Source of the DNA: Silanimonas sp.
GTDB taxonomy: Bacteria > Pseudomonadota > Gammaproteobacteria > Xanthomonadales > Xanthomonadaceae
Reading direction: 5' to 3'
Length of the DNA: 64,000 nucleotides
Assembly: GCF_027530345.1 (NCBI RefSeq)
Contig: NZ_JAPZQK010000006.1
Location: forward strand, 186,001-250,000
Shown piece after piece: positions 10,017-18,716 of this stretch. Every line of letters begins with the position of its first letter. The first letter of the stretch is position 1. The position numbers were made by a program, and so were the translations under genes. Under the pieces are notes generated by a model, which worked only from the letters and a program-made list of their open reading frames with translations, did not search any database and was not told where the DNA came from.

Positions 10017-11097
10017 GGTCAGCTCCTTGGGACGGGAAATCGATCATCTCGCAGAACTCGAGCGGGCCGAGCTCCATCAGCAGAGCGCTCCAGGTGAGGC
10101 CCACGCCGAAGCCGCCGAAGCACACCGTCAGGGTCTCGCGGCGCAGGCGCTCGGCGAAGTTGGAGGCGGTGGCAACCGGGATGGTGACGCCACTGGAATT
10201 GCCGTACTGCTCGACCACGTTCGACGGCATCTTCTCGTAGGGAACGCCCAGCTTCTCGGCGAGCTTGTGCAGCATGAATCGGTTGGGCTGGTGGAAGAGG
10301 AAGGCGTCCACGTCATCGACTGAGGTGCCGGTGTCGCGCAGCAGCGCATCGACGAGGGCCGGCACTTCGGTCATCACGAAATTGAAGACCGCCGAGCCGT
10401 CCATGACCAGATGATCGGCAGCGCGGGAATTGCCCTCGGCGTCCTCGTGCAGCTCGGCGGTCTCGGCACTGCAGGGCTGGCGCATTCCGCCGGCCGGGAT
10501 CGTGAGGGCGCCTCCACGGCTGCCGTCCATCTTCAGGCTGGCGTGGACCACCGCGGCATTCGGATCGCGCTCCACGAGCGTGATCGCGGCGCCGTCGCCG
10601 ATCAGCGGGTAGCTGTTGCGATCGCGTGGCGACACCTTGCGACTGAGCACATCCCCGTTCACCAGCGCGACCTTCGCGATGGCGGGTTGATCAAGCAGCA
10701 TGAAGGCCTGAATCAATCCGACGACGAAACCGGCGCAGCCCTGGTTGATATCGAGGCAGAACACGTCGTAGCCGAGCCCGAGGCGCCCATGGATCACGCT
10801 CGCCGTGCCGGGCATCAGGTAGTCGGGCGACTGCGTCACCACGACCAGGGCGTCGATGTCAGATGGCGCGAGCTGGCCCCGCGCGAACAGATGCTCGAAG
10901 CCCGCGACGGCGAGGTCGGAAACGCAAACCGGTCCGTCGACGATGCGCCGACGGTCGTAGCCCATGACGTCCTTCAGCTTGAGGGAGCGCGCGGGGCTGA
11001 AGTTGTAGTTCGCCATCTCGTCGACGAACAGGCGCTCATACGCCGGCAGGACCGTGAGCAGTCCAGTGATGCGCTTGCCGGCGAAGCGAAGATTCAC
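10009..11097 (-). CDS. 3-oxoacyl-ACP synthase III-like enzyme
   Basis: The 362-residue protein has the thiolase fold and the FabH-type triad: Cys in NQGCAGFVVGL near residue 120, His in FLFHQPNRF near 270, and Asn in YGNSSGVTIP near 300. FabH-type enzymes condense an acyl starter with malonyl-ACP to give a 3-ketoacyl-ACP. A KAS III gene also sits in the flagellin glycosylation island of Pseudomonas syringae, where the glycan carries a 3-hydroxybutanamido group. The gene starts with GTG inside a GTGA overlap with ACP 1, so it is coupled to it. The housekeeping FabH role is unlikely here. Confidence 0.87.
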   Translation of the reverse strand: MNLRFAGKRITGLLTVLPAYERLFVDEMANYNFSPARSLKLKDVMGYDRRRIVDGPVCVSDLAVAGFEHLFARGQLAPSDIDALVVVTQSPDYLMPGTASVIHGRLGLGYDVFCLDINQGCAGFVVGLIQAFMLLDQPAIAKVALVNGDVLSRKVSPRDRNSYPLIGDGAAITLVERDPNAAVVHASLKMDGSRGGALTIPAGGMRQPCSAETAELHEDAEGNSRAADHLVMDGSAVFNFVMTEVPALVDALLRDTGTSVDDVDAFLFHQPNRFMLHKLAEKLGVPYEKMPSNVVEQYGNSSGVTIPVATASNFAERLRRETLTVCFGGFGVGLTWSALLMELGPLEFCEMIDFPSQGADHG

Positions 11098-11321
11098 GGG
11101 CGGGCTCCGGCCTCGCCGAGGAGACGCTCGATCGCCTCGAGGTTGCTGAAGTTCTCCGGCACGATCGCCATGCCGTCGATACGGATGCCGTAGGTCTTCT
11201 CGAGGTCCGACACCAGGGTGATCAAGTCAAGCGAGTCGAGCAGGCCGTCGCCGAAAAAATCCGCGGACTGGCGGAAATCGAACTCCGGTCGGATGGCGGA
11301 AAGCAGGTCGAGCACGCTCAT
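11094..11321 (-). CDS. Acyl carrier protein 1
   Basis: The 75-residue protein has the carrier site GLLDSLDLITL, with Ser near residue 30 as the phosphopantetheine anchor. It overlaps the AMP-dependent ligase by 4 bases (ATGA) on one side and the KAS III-like gene by 4 bases (GTGA) on the other. This ligase-carrier pairing recalls DltA-DltC and other stand-alone adenylation/carrier pairs, so it probably receives the acid that the ligase activates. Start chosen at the ATG in the ATGA overlap. Confidence 0.88.
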   Translation of the reverse strand: MSVLDLLSAIRPEFDFRQSADFFGDGLLDSLDLITLVSDLEKTYGIRIDGMAIVPENFSNLEAIERLLGEAGARP

Positions 11322-12886
11322 GGCGTCGATTCCTCGAGGGTGTTCTTCAGGCCGTTGCGATCGATCTTTCCGTTGGGGTTGCGCGGCAACTGCGGCATGG
11401 GATGGAAGGCGGTCGGCAGCATGTACTTGGGCAGCATGGTCGACAGATGGCTGCGGATCGCGGCGGGCTCCACCGCTGCGGCCTCCACCTCGTAGAACAA
11501 AGTGATTTCCTTCTTCGCCGAGTGGTAGAGCACGCAGGCGTTGGCGATGCCGGGCACACCGATGACGTGGTGCTCGATCTCCGGCAGTTCGATGCGGTAG
11601 CCCATGTGCTTGACCTGGAAGTCCTTGCGGCCGGCGAGGTGGATCTCGCCGTTGGCGCCGCGCACCGCGAGGTCGCCGGTGCGGTAGATCCACTCCGGGT
11701 AGCGGCGGTTCAACGGGTTCTGCACGAAGGCCTTGGCGGTCTTCTCCGGGTCGTTCCAGTAACCCAGCGCCAACGAGCTGCCGCGCACGCACAGCTCGCC
11801 CATCTGGCCGTCGGCGCAAGGGGCATCGTGCTCGTCGAGGATCAGGATTTCGGTGTTGCGGCAGGGGACGCCGATCGGCAGCGGCTCGTCGTCGGCGAAC
11901 TCGCGGTCGACGATGAAATAGGTGCAGTCGACATGGATCTCGATCGGGCCGTACAGGTTGACGAACATCGCCCCGGGCAACGCGCGCCGCCAGTGGTTCA
12001 GATGGCGCGTGGGGAAGACCTCGCCGGCGAAGAAAACCGTCTTGAGCGCCGGCAGCGGCACCGCTTCGAGCAGGCCGAGCTTGGCGATGTGCACCATGAT
12101 CGACGGCACCCAGAACAGGAAGCTGACGGCGTGCTCGGCGAGGAAGGCCATCAGCTTCGCCGGGAAGATCGCCAGCGATTCGGGGATGACCACCAGCGTC
12201 GCGCCCTTGGCGAGGCAAGCATTGAGTTCCAACGTGTAGATGTCGAAGTAGAACGGCGAGAGGCTGCCGATGACCATCGTCTCGTCGAAGGTGAACGTGT
12301 CGAACACCCAGTCCATGAAGTCGACGGTGCCGCGATGGCTGAGCGCGACGGCCTTCGGCGTGCCGGTCGAGCCGGAGGTGTTGATCAGGCACAGCGGGTC
12401 GGTGTCGATCACCCGGGCGCGGCGTGCCTCGAGCGCGGTCTCGTCGAAGCCCGTGTTGCCATCGGAAGGCGCGGCGACGAGATCGTCGATGAACACCATC
12501 CGCGCCGCATCGACTCCGGCAGCCGCAGCGTCGGCCATCTGCGTGCGCGACGTGATGACGAGATGTGGGCCGACATGCTCGAGGATGTTGCGAAGCCGCT
12601 GCGTCGGCAGCTTCACGTCGAGGTTCATGTAGACGTTGCCGCTGTAGGCGATGCCGAGGTCGGCAACGACCACGTCGGCGCCCTTCGGCAGGAAGACCGC
12701 GACCGGTGAGTTCAGGACGTCGGCGCGTTCGACCAGACGCGCAGCGCAACGCTTCGCGCGGACCGCGAGCTCGGCGAAGCTGAGTCGCTGATCGCCATCA
12801 ATGACCGCCAGCTTTTGGGGGCAATGGCGAAGTGCGCCGTGTTCGAAGTAGTCGAGGACGTTCGTCTGCATGGGGGCTCCGGTCAC
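11318..12886 (-). CDS. AMP-dependent acyl/aminoacyl-ACP ligase (adenylation enzyme)
   Basis: The 522-residue protein belongs to the adenylate-forming superfamily. It shows the phosphate loop NTSGSTGTPKAVALSH near residue 170, the core NLYGPIEIH, YRTGDLA near 385, and a C-terminal Lys in PNGKIDRN. Overall it looks like amino-acid adenylation enzymes such as DltA rather than long-chain acyl-CoA ligases. It would activate a small acid or amino acid and load it onto the adjoining ACP 1. It starts with GTG inside a GTGA overlap with the formyltransferase; an ATG at 12871 is an alternative. The substrate is unknown. Confidence 0.88.
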   Translation of the reverse strand: MTGAPMQTNVLDYFEHGALRHCPQKLAVIDGDQRLSFAELAVRAKRCAARLVERADVLNSPVAVFLPKGADVVVADLGIAYSGNVYMNLDVKLPTQRLRNILEHVGPHLVITSRTQMADAAAAGVDAARMVFIDDLVAAPSDGNTGFDETALEARRARVIDTDPLCLINTSGSTGTPKAVALSHRGTVDFMDWVFDTFTFDETMVIGSLSPFYFDIYTLELNACLAKGATLVVIPESLAIFPAKLMAFLAEHAVSFLFWVPSIMVHIAKLGLLEAVPLPALKTVFFAGEVFPTRHLNHWRRALPGAMFVNLYGPIEIHVDCTYFIVDREFADDEPLPIGVPCRNTEILILDEHDAPCADGQMGELCVRGSSLALGYWNDPEKTAKAFVQNPLNRRYPEWIYRTGDLAVRGANGEIHLAGRKDFQVKHMGYRIELPEIEHHVIGVPGIANACVLYHSAKKEITLFYEVEAAAVEPAAIRSHLSTMLPKYMLPTAFHPMPQLPRNPNGKIDRNGLKNTLEESTP

Positions 12887-13590
12887 GCGGCAGCGTGCCG
12901 ATCGACGTCGGCGAGCTGGGCCGCCAGCGTGGGGAAGAAGGCCTGGTAGGGGCCGAGACGACTGGCGCGACGGCGGCGCTCGGGCGAGGCCTCGGCGCAG
13001 AGACGCGCGACATCCTTGTAGCCGAAGGCCTTGCCCGCATGGTCGACCGGCGTGGCGACGTCGTCACCCGCGGCGATGGCGGCGACGTGCTGCTCGTAGA
13101 GGTGCTTGCAGGCGTCGAGGCCCCGGCCGAATACGATGGGGAAGTCATCCTCGGCCGCGACCGCGAAGGCCTGCTGGCCCACCACCGGCCCCGTGTCGAC
13201 CTTCTGGCCCGGCAAGAGGCGATGCAGGGTGGCGCCATACTCGGCTTCGCCACGGCAGATCGCCGCGACGACGCACACCTCGGCCAGGCCGCGATAACGC
13301 TGCACAAGTCCGTTGTGGATGTTGTAGAAACGCGGGCCCGACGCGAGCAGCGCGTCCGAGAGCAGGAACCGGTTGTTGATCGAGAACACCACCTTGCCGC
13401 CCGGTGCCGCGAGCTGCGGTGGGAGGTCAGCGTTCGGATCGTCGGAGGAAAGAACGGTGACGCCGAGGCGCGCGAGGCGCGGCAGCGCGGGGTCACCCAC
13501 GGGGCAGCAGACGACCGCAACCGGCAGGCCGAGGGCCAGCGCGTGGCCTACGGCATGCGAAAGCAGTGCGCCGCCGCCGACGAAAACCAT
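12883..13590 (-). CDS. Formyltransferase-fold protein of the island
   Basis: About 235 residues matching the catalytic core of Fmt/sugar N-formyltransferases. The Asn-His-Asp set is visible as NIHNGL near residue 95 (Asn, His) and KVDTGPVV near 132 (Asp). The protein is shorter than methionyl-tRNA formyltransferase (about 310) and lacks its C-terminal domain. An amino-sugar or amino-acyl group made in this pathway is a likely target. The ATG at 13590 is chosen because it meets the dioxygenase stop as TGATG; the longer frame upstream is a shadow of that gene. Confidence 0.78.
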   Translation of the reverse strand: MVFVGGGALLSHAVGHALALGLPVAVVCCPVGDPALPRLARLGVTVLSSDDPNADLPPQLAAPGGKVVFSINNRFLLSDALLASGPRFYNIHNGLVQRYRGLAEVCVVAAICRGEAEYGATLHRLLPGQKVDTGPVVGQQAFAVAAEDDFPIVFGRGLDACKHLYEQHVAAIAAGDDVATPVDHAGKAFGYKDVARLCAEASPERRRRASRLGPYQAFFPTLAAQLADVDRHAAA

Positions 13591-14408
13591 CAGTCGCTCC
13601 CGCCTTGAAGCCGCGACAGCTCGGCGGTGAGCTCCTTCATCCGCGTGGTGCGCGAACGTTTGAACAGCCCCGCGGCGGCCGAGCGGTCGATGCGGTTCAC
13701 CGGGCCGTTCTCGCCGCAGACCATGGCGACCGTGCTCGGATCGCTGGCCGGCTGGATGATGGTGTCGGCGAGGATGCGGTCCGGACCGCCGAGATGCGGG
13801 CCGGAGCGATGCCAGGTCGAGCTGTCCATCACGACGAGGTCGCCGGGATTCAGCTCGGGGAGGATCGACGGCCACGCCGGGAACGCTTCGGGATCGATCT
13901 CGCCGGCATCGCCGAGGTAGCCGTACTGATGCGTGCCGAGGAAGAACTCGAGTCCGCCGTTCTCGCGCCCGCAGACGCTGAGCGGAGTGAAGAACGAGGC
14001 CTTCTCGGGGAAGCCGAGGTGGTAGCAGTAGTCCTGGTGCAGGAACACCGGGTCACGCGAGAACTGGTCCTTGATGACGAAGCGATGGTTGTAGAGGCCG
14101 ACATCGGGGCCGAACATCGCGCGCGCCACGGCGCGGTGCTCCGGCGACTCGTACATCGTCGCGAGCACCGGCGGCAACGGTTCTTCGACCGCGACCTTGT
14201 TGAAGCCGACCTTGCGCGCGGCCAGGGTGTTCGCCTGGAACTCGGCCCACGCCGCCTGCCAAGCGGCGACGGTCTCGGCGGGGAACAGATTGCGCACCAC
14301 GAAGGCCCCCACCGCGCGGAAAACTTCGACGTCGAACACCGGCGCGTCGCAGGCCGGCGCCAGCGCGGCGACCTGCTCCGGCGTCAGGCCGCGCGACGCG
14401 CGGCTCAT
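13590..14408 (-). CDS. Phytanoyl-CoA dioxygenase (PhyH) family protein
   Basis: The 272-residue protein resembles PhyH-type non-haem iron, 2-oxoglutarate dioxygenases. A candidate iron-binding HQDYCYH motif lies near residue 123, and a distal WHRSGPH stretch near 200 gives the second His and an Arg-like 2-oxoglutarate contact nearby. Such enzymes hydroxylate unactivated carbons. It overlaps the aminotransferase by 4 bases and the formyltransferase by one, so it is part of the island. It may hydroxylate the acyl group or the sugar; neither is shown. Confidence 0.8.
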   Translation of the reverse strand: MSRASRGLTPEQVAALAPACDAPVFDVEVFRAVGAFVVRNLFPAETVAAWQAAWAEFQANTLAARKVGFNKVAVEEPLPPVLATMYESPEHRAVARAMFGPDVGLYNHRFVIKDQFSRDPVFLHQDYCYHLGFPEKASFFTPLSVCGRENGGLEFFLGTHQYGYLGDAGEIDPEAFPAWPSILPELNPGDLVVMDSSTWHRSGPHLGGPDRILADTIIQPASDPSTVAMVCGENGPVNRIDRSAAAGLFKRSRTTRMKELTAELSRLQGGSD

Positions 14409-15673
14409 GCGCGGGCCCTCGAAGCGCCCAGCACACGGAACACCGAAGCAATGACCTCGATGGCATGCGGCGGCAACGCCGTTCCGGTGGGCAGCACGAT
14501 GACGCGCTCGGCGACCGCCTTCGTGTTCGGGAGCAACAGGCCCGCGTGCGGGTACAGGTCTCGATAGGGCTGCATGTTGTGGCAGCCGGGCCAGAAGTAC
14601 TTGCGGGCCAGGATGCCCTCCGCGTGCAGCGCCGCCACGATCTCGTCGCGTGAAGCCGCGAAGCCCGAATCGACTTCAACGATGACGTACTGGAAGTTGC
14701 TCTGCTCTCGCGGGTCGTAGCGCAGCAGCGAGACGCCCTCGATATCCGCCAGTGCAGCCTCGTAGGCCGCAAGGTTCGCGCGGTTCACTTCGACCACGGC
14801 GTCCAGCGAATCGAGGTTGGTCAGGCCCATCGCCGCGCAGATCTCCGGCATCTTGCCGTTGGTGCCGACGTGCACGGCCTTGTCGTAGGTCTCGAATCCG
14901 AAGTTGCGCATGTAGCGCATCGTCGTGGCGAGGTCGTCCTCGTTGGTGGTGACGGCACCGCCCTCGAAGCAGTTGAAGAACTTGGTGGCGTGGAAGCTGA
15001 AGACCTCGGCGCGGCCGAAGGCACCGACCCGACGCCCGCGGTAGGTCGAACCGAAGGCGTGCGCGGAATCGAACATCAGTGAGAGATGGCGGCGGCGGGC
15101 GATCTCGGCCAGCTCGTCGACCGGCGCGGCGCGGCCCCAGAGGTGCACGCCGATGATGCCGCTGGTGCGCGGCGTGATCATCCGCTCCACCGCCGCGGGA
15201 TCGATGTTGTGCGTGACCGGGTCGATGTCGGCGAACACCGGCGTGATCTCCTGCCATTGCAGGGCGTGCGCCGTCGCGATGAAGGTGTACGAGGGCAGGA
15301 TCACCTCGCCCTTCAGGCCGAGCGCGCGGATGGCGATTTCCAGGGCGATGGTGCCGTTGGACATCGCCACCACGTGGCGGACCCCAAGGTAACGCGCGAG
15401 CTTCTGCTCGAGCTCCTGCACCAAGGGGCCGTTGTTGGTCAGCCAGCGACTGTCGAGCATGGCGTCGACGCGGCCCATGAACGCAGCGCGGTCGCCGATG
15501 TTCGGCCGGCCCACGTGCACGATGTCGGTGAATGCGGGCGGTGCGCCACGGATGGCGAGGTCCGCGAGGCCGCGGATGGCCTTACGTCCCGGGCGGGACT
15601 CGCCCGGCGGAGCGATCACGTCTTTCTCCACGGAGCCCCCCGGCACGGCGGTCGTTGCATGGGACGTTAGCAT
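14405..15673 (-). CDS. DegT/DnrJ/EryC1-family sugar aminotransferase
   Basis: About 422 residues of the DegT fold-type I PLP enzymes. Features are NNGPLVQELE near the start, SNGTIALEIAIRALG, DIDPVTHNIDP, the MFDSAHAFGS aspartate region and the PLP Lys in SFHATKFFN. VioA of viosamine synthesis belongs here and converts an NDP-4-keto-6-deoxysugar to the 4-amino sugar. The C-terminal NMQPYRD motif is common to sugar aminotransferases. The start is uncertain: ATG at 15673 is given, and an in-frame GTG lies at 15730. Genes for the NDP-sugar precursor are not in the window. Confidence 0.88.
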   Translation of the reverse strand: MLTSHATTAVPGGSVEKDVIAPPGESRPGRKAIRGLADLAIRGAPPAFTDIVHVGRPNIGDRAAFMGRVDAMLDSRWLTNNGPLVQELEQKLARYLGVRHVVAMSNGTIALEIAIRALGLKGEVILPSYTFIATAHALQWQEITPVFADIDPVTHNIDPAAVERMITPRTSGIIGVHLWGRAAPVDELAEIARRRHLSLMFDSAHAFGSTYRGRRVGAFGRAEVFSFHATKFFNCFEGGAVTTNEDDLATTMRYMRNFGFETYDKAVHVGTNGKMPEICAAMGLTNLDSLDAVVEVNRANLAAYEAALADIEGVSLLRYDPREQSNFQYVIVEVDSGFAASRDEIVAALHAEGILARKYFWPGCHNMQPYRDLYPHAGLLLPNTKAVAERVIVLPTGTALPPHAIEVIASVFRVLGASRARA

Positions 15674-15769
15674 TGCGATCACGCTCGCGGCGAAGGAGTC
15701 GTGCCCCTCCCCGTGCAAGGCCCATGCCACGCGGTGGTGACGCTCGGTCGACGCCGGCCCAGACCGCCG

Positions 15770-18118
15770 TCAGCGGGAGCGTGGGGGAACCAGCAGCGGA
15801 GCCGGCGGCAGACCCTCGCACCAGCGCTGCCAGGCCATCCGCGCGCCGTCCTCGAAAGTCTCGATCGCGGCCTGCGACGAGCCGATGTTCGACGCTCCCA
15901 TCCGTTCGCGAAGGCCGGCCCGGACCGCGGCCAGCCTCTCGCGTGCCGACGGATCGGCGAAGTCCGCCGCGCGGGCGACGAAGTCGCCTGCATCGCTGGC
16001 GATGAATTCCATCAGCCCGACGCGCTCGAGGATGGCCGCGCCGGCCCGGCTTGGCAGCGTCGGCCCGGGCACCGTCAGCGTGGGCACGCCCATCCACAGG
16101 CCGAGGCAGGTCGTCGTGCCGCCGGCATACGGGGACGTGTCGAGCAGCAGGTCGATCCGGTCGTGCGCTTTGAGATAGCTCGTCGTGTCCGTGCGCGGCA
16201 GGAACTCGAGTCGCGAACCCTCGACGCTGCCGGCGGTGAATTGGGCACGAAGCCGCGCCTCGCCCGGCGCATCCGCCGCACCGATCACCAGCCGGGAACC
16301 CGGCGTCGCACGCAGTACCGCCGCCCACAGCTCGACTGTGCGCGGCGTGAGCTTGCTCATCCGATTGAAGCTGCCGAAGGTGAAAGGAGCCCCGCCGGCC
16401 GACGGCAGGGGCGCCACATCGGGTGCATTGGCGGGCGGCTGGAAGGCGGCGTTGGCGGCGCCAAGCATCAGCTTTTCGGTGAATTGCCCGTCCATCCGCC
16501 CCGGCGGCGCAAAGATCGTGTCCGCGAGGTAGTAGTCCATGCGCGTGAGGCCGGTGGTAGCCGGGTAGCCGTAGGAACTGATCTGGATCGGTGCCGGCTT
16601 CAGGGCGAAGATGCCGAGGCGGTTGAAGGCCGTATGGCCGGAAAGATCCACGAGCACGTCGATGCCGTCCTGGCGGATGCGGTCGGCCGCCCGCTCGTCG
16701 GTCAGGCCGGCGATGTCGCACCAGCCGTCGGTCGCGGCGCGGAGCTGCGCCGTCGTCTCGTCGTTGGTGCGGTGGCTCGAATAGGCGAAGACTTCGAAAG
16801 CGGAGCGGTCCATGCCGTCCCATAGCGGCTGGACAAAGCCCGCCATCGCATGCCGCCGGAAGTCGCCGGAAACGAATCCGACGCGGAGGCGACGCGCTGG
16901 GTCGCGCTCGTTCTCCCAATGCGTGTTTGGCGCTCGCTCGCGCTCAAGCAACTCACCAAAGCGGCGATGCAGCGCGAAAAGCTCATCGACGCCGATCTCG
17001 GCGATGTGGGTACCAACGAACAGGGCAATGCCCAAGGCGCCAAGATGCGGCGTTTTCGTCGTGTCGAGGCGGCGGAACAGCGCAGCCGCCTCCTCGTGGC
17101 GCCCCACGCCGAGATAGCAGACCGACAGCGCGGAGACGCAGGCTTGGTTGGCGGGATCCGCCGCCATCGCCTCCTCGAGGAGTGGCAGCGCTTCCTCGTG
17201 CAGGTCGCGGTCGCGCAGGTAGGCACCCAGCGCCAAAGCCACCCGGGCATCATGGACACCCAGAGAGCGCGCGCGGCGCAGCAGCGTCTCGGCCTCGGGG
17301 TCGCCGCGCAGATTGAGCAGAAGTCCGCGATTGACGAGGGCCCGGAGGTTTTCGGGCTGGCGCTGCAGCACGTCGCGGAAAAGCGCCTCGGCTTCGTCGA
17401 GCCGCCCGCGCTCGTTGAGCGCGAGCGCGAGGTTCATCTCCACGTCCACACCCTCGGGATCGAGATCGCAGGCGATACGCAGGACTTCGATGGGTCCGTC
17501 GCCGCGCTCGTCGGCGGGCATGCTGGCCCCGAGCACCCGCCAAGCGAAAGCGCACAGTGGATACTGGGCCACGAAGGCCGACGCGGACGCACGCGCCTCG
17601 GCGAATTCCCGCTTCAGGAAAACCTCCCGAAGCGCCATCAAGGCCGCGCGGGGCGCTTCAGCGGCCTGCTTCGCCGTCTTGCCGCTGGCGCGCACCTGGG
17701 CCGCGATGATGGCAAGGCGTCGATCGTGGAGACGCTTCTCGAATCCTGCGGCAGCATCGGCGGGCAAGCCCGACTGCATCGCCCGATGCAGCAACCGATG
17801 CACGGCCTCGTGCTGTCCGAGTTGCATCAGGGCCTCGAGCTGGCTGATCCAGAATTCCTTCTCCCAGGGGCGAAGCTTCAGCGCACGCCCGAAGCGGGGC
17901 AACGCGCCTTTCCAGTCGCCGCGCTGCGCAAGCAGCCACGCCAGCCCGTGCTCGGCCTCGGCGGCATAGGGGTTGGCCCGGAGCGCGTCCAGGTACTGGG
18001 CCTCGGCCTCGTCCAGACGTCCGGATTCATGCGCGGCATGGGCCTCCCGCAACGCGATCTGCGCATTGCGGGCCAAGTCGGCGGAAGGTGCGGCGTCGCG
18101 GGTCATTTCGGCCAGCAT
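15770..18118 (-). CDS. TPR-OGT glycosyltransferase (GT41-like), probable flagellin O-glycosyltransferase
   Basis: The 782-residue protein has TPR repeats over roughly residues 20-385 and a C-terminal OGT/SPINDLY catalytic region. Landmarks are LRVGFVSGDFRRHAMAGF near 405, DVLVDLSGHTAFNRL near 490, SYGYPATTGL near 515, FGSFNRMSKLTP near 590, and the donor-site stretch GTTTCLGLWMGVPTLT near 680. OGT-fold enzymes with TPRs glycosylate Ser/Thr; Caulobacter FlmG, of related build, modifies flagellins. It lies between the sugar pathway and fliS/fliD, which argues strongly for flagellin as substrate. The donor sugar is inferred, not seen. Confidence 0.87.
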   Translation of the reverse strand: MLAEMTRDAAPSADLARNAQIALREAHAAHESGRLDEAEAQYLDALRANPYAAEAEHGLAWLLAQRGDWKGALPRFGRALKLRPWEKEFWISQLEALMQLGQHEAVHRLLHRAMQSGLPADAAAGFEKRLHDRRLAIIAAQVRASGKTAKQAAEAPRAALMALREVFLKREFAEARASASAFVAQYPLCAFAWRVLGASMPADERGDGPIEVLRIACDLDPEGVDVEMNLALALNERGRLDEAEALFRDVLQRQPENLRALVNRGLLLNLRGDPEAETLLRRARSLGVHDARVALALGAYLRDRDLHEEALPLLEEAMAADPANQACVSALSVCYLGVGRHEEAAALFRRLDTTKTPHLGALGIALFVGTHIAEIGVDELFALHRRFGELLERERAPNTHWENERDPARRLRVGFVSGDFRRHAMAGFVQPLWDGMDRSAFEVFAYSSHRTNDETTAQLRAATDGWCDIAGLTDERAADRIRQDGIDVLVDLSGHTAFNRLGIFALKPAPIQISSYGYPATTGLTRMDYYLADTIFAPPGRMDGQFTEKLMLGAANAAFQPPANAPDVAPLPSAGGAPFTFGSFNRMSKLTPRTVELWAAVLRATPGSRLVIGAADAPGEARLRAQFTAGSVEGSRLEFLPRTDTTSYLKAHDRIDLLLDTSPYAGGTTTCLGLWMGVPTLTVPGPTLPSRAGAAILERVGLMEFIASDAGDFVARAADFADPSARERLAAVRAGLRERMGASNIGSSQAAIETFEDGARMAWQRWCEGLPPAPLLVPPRSR

Positions 18119-18176
18119 GGCTCAGGCATGTCGGGACAGGAACCCTCGACGTGCAAGCCGCATGCCGGCTTCGGTC

Positions 18177-18716
18177 TCAGCCGCGTCGCTGGGCCGCGAG
18201 CCAGCGCCGATGCAGGCGGAACACGTGGCGTTCGAGCAGGTCCGCCAGCACGGGCTCGAGGGGCTCGAAGGCCCACCACGAGCTCTCGCCTTGGCGGGCG
18301 AGGCAGCGTACCGGCAGATACGCCAGCAAGGGCAGGCCATCGCCCGGCTGCCAGGCCAAGGTGGCCGGCGTGTCCGCGACCTCCGCGTCGGCTGCGGACG
18401 CCTGAATCCGCAGGCCGCGAGCGCTCAAGCGCACCACTCGCGGTGGTGGCGGCGCGAGCGCCGGCAAGGCTTGCGCCAGCAGCTGGAGGGTGAGATCCAG
18501 CTTGGCCTCGAGACGGCGCAGCGCTGGATCGGTGGGGTGCGCCGGGTCGTCGGTTTCGCCGCGACGCTCCTCCATCATCGCGAGGTCGCGCAACAGTCGT
18601 TCGACGCCCTCGGCACTGCCCGCGGGAGGGGCGCCCGGCTGCACGCGCACCCGGGCCGTCAGCTCGCAGGCGACGGCGCCATCGAACAGCGCGGCGTCGG
18701 CGGCGGCCTCATCCAC
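18177..18716 (-). CDS. PilZ-like c-di-GMP effector candidate
   Basis: About 179 residues. The region RLSARGLRIQ resembles the second PilZ motif (DxSxxG) in degraded form, and the LPVRCL strand and a C-terminal helix rich in Arg follow the PilZ outline. The first RxxxR motif is not clear, so c-di-GMP binding may be weak or lost. Xanthomonas campestris has a PilZ gene at the matching flagellar position that affects motility. The start is a GTG at 18716, which overlaps the stop of the upstream chaperone-like gene; no ATG fits the frame. Confidence 0.6.
   Translation of the reverse strand: MDEAAADAALFDGAVACELTARVRVQPGAPPAGSAEGVERLLRDLAMMEERRGETDDPAHPTDPALRRLEAKLDLTLQLLAQALPALAPPPPRVVRLSARGLRIQASAADAEVADTPATLAWQPGDGLPLLAYLPVRCLARQGESSWWAFEPLEPVLADLLERHVFRLHRRWLAAQRRG

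Noticed and set aside
12887-13875. Longer start for the formyltransferase reaching 13875
   Set aside because: The added part runs in another frame through the dioxygenase gene; the TGATG junction at 13588-13592 gives the natural start.
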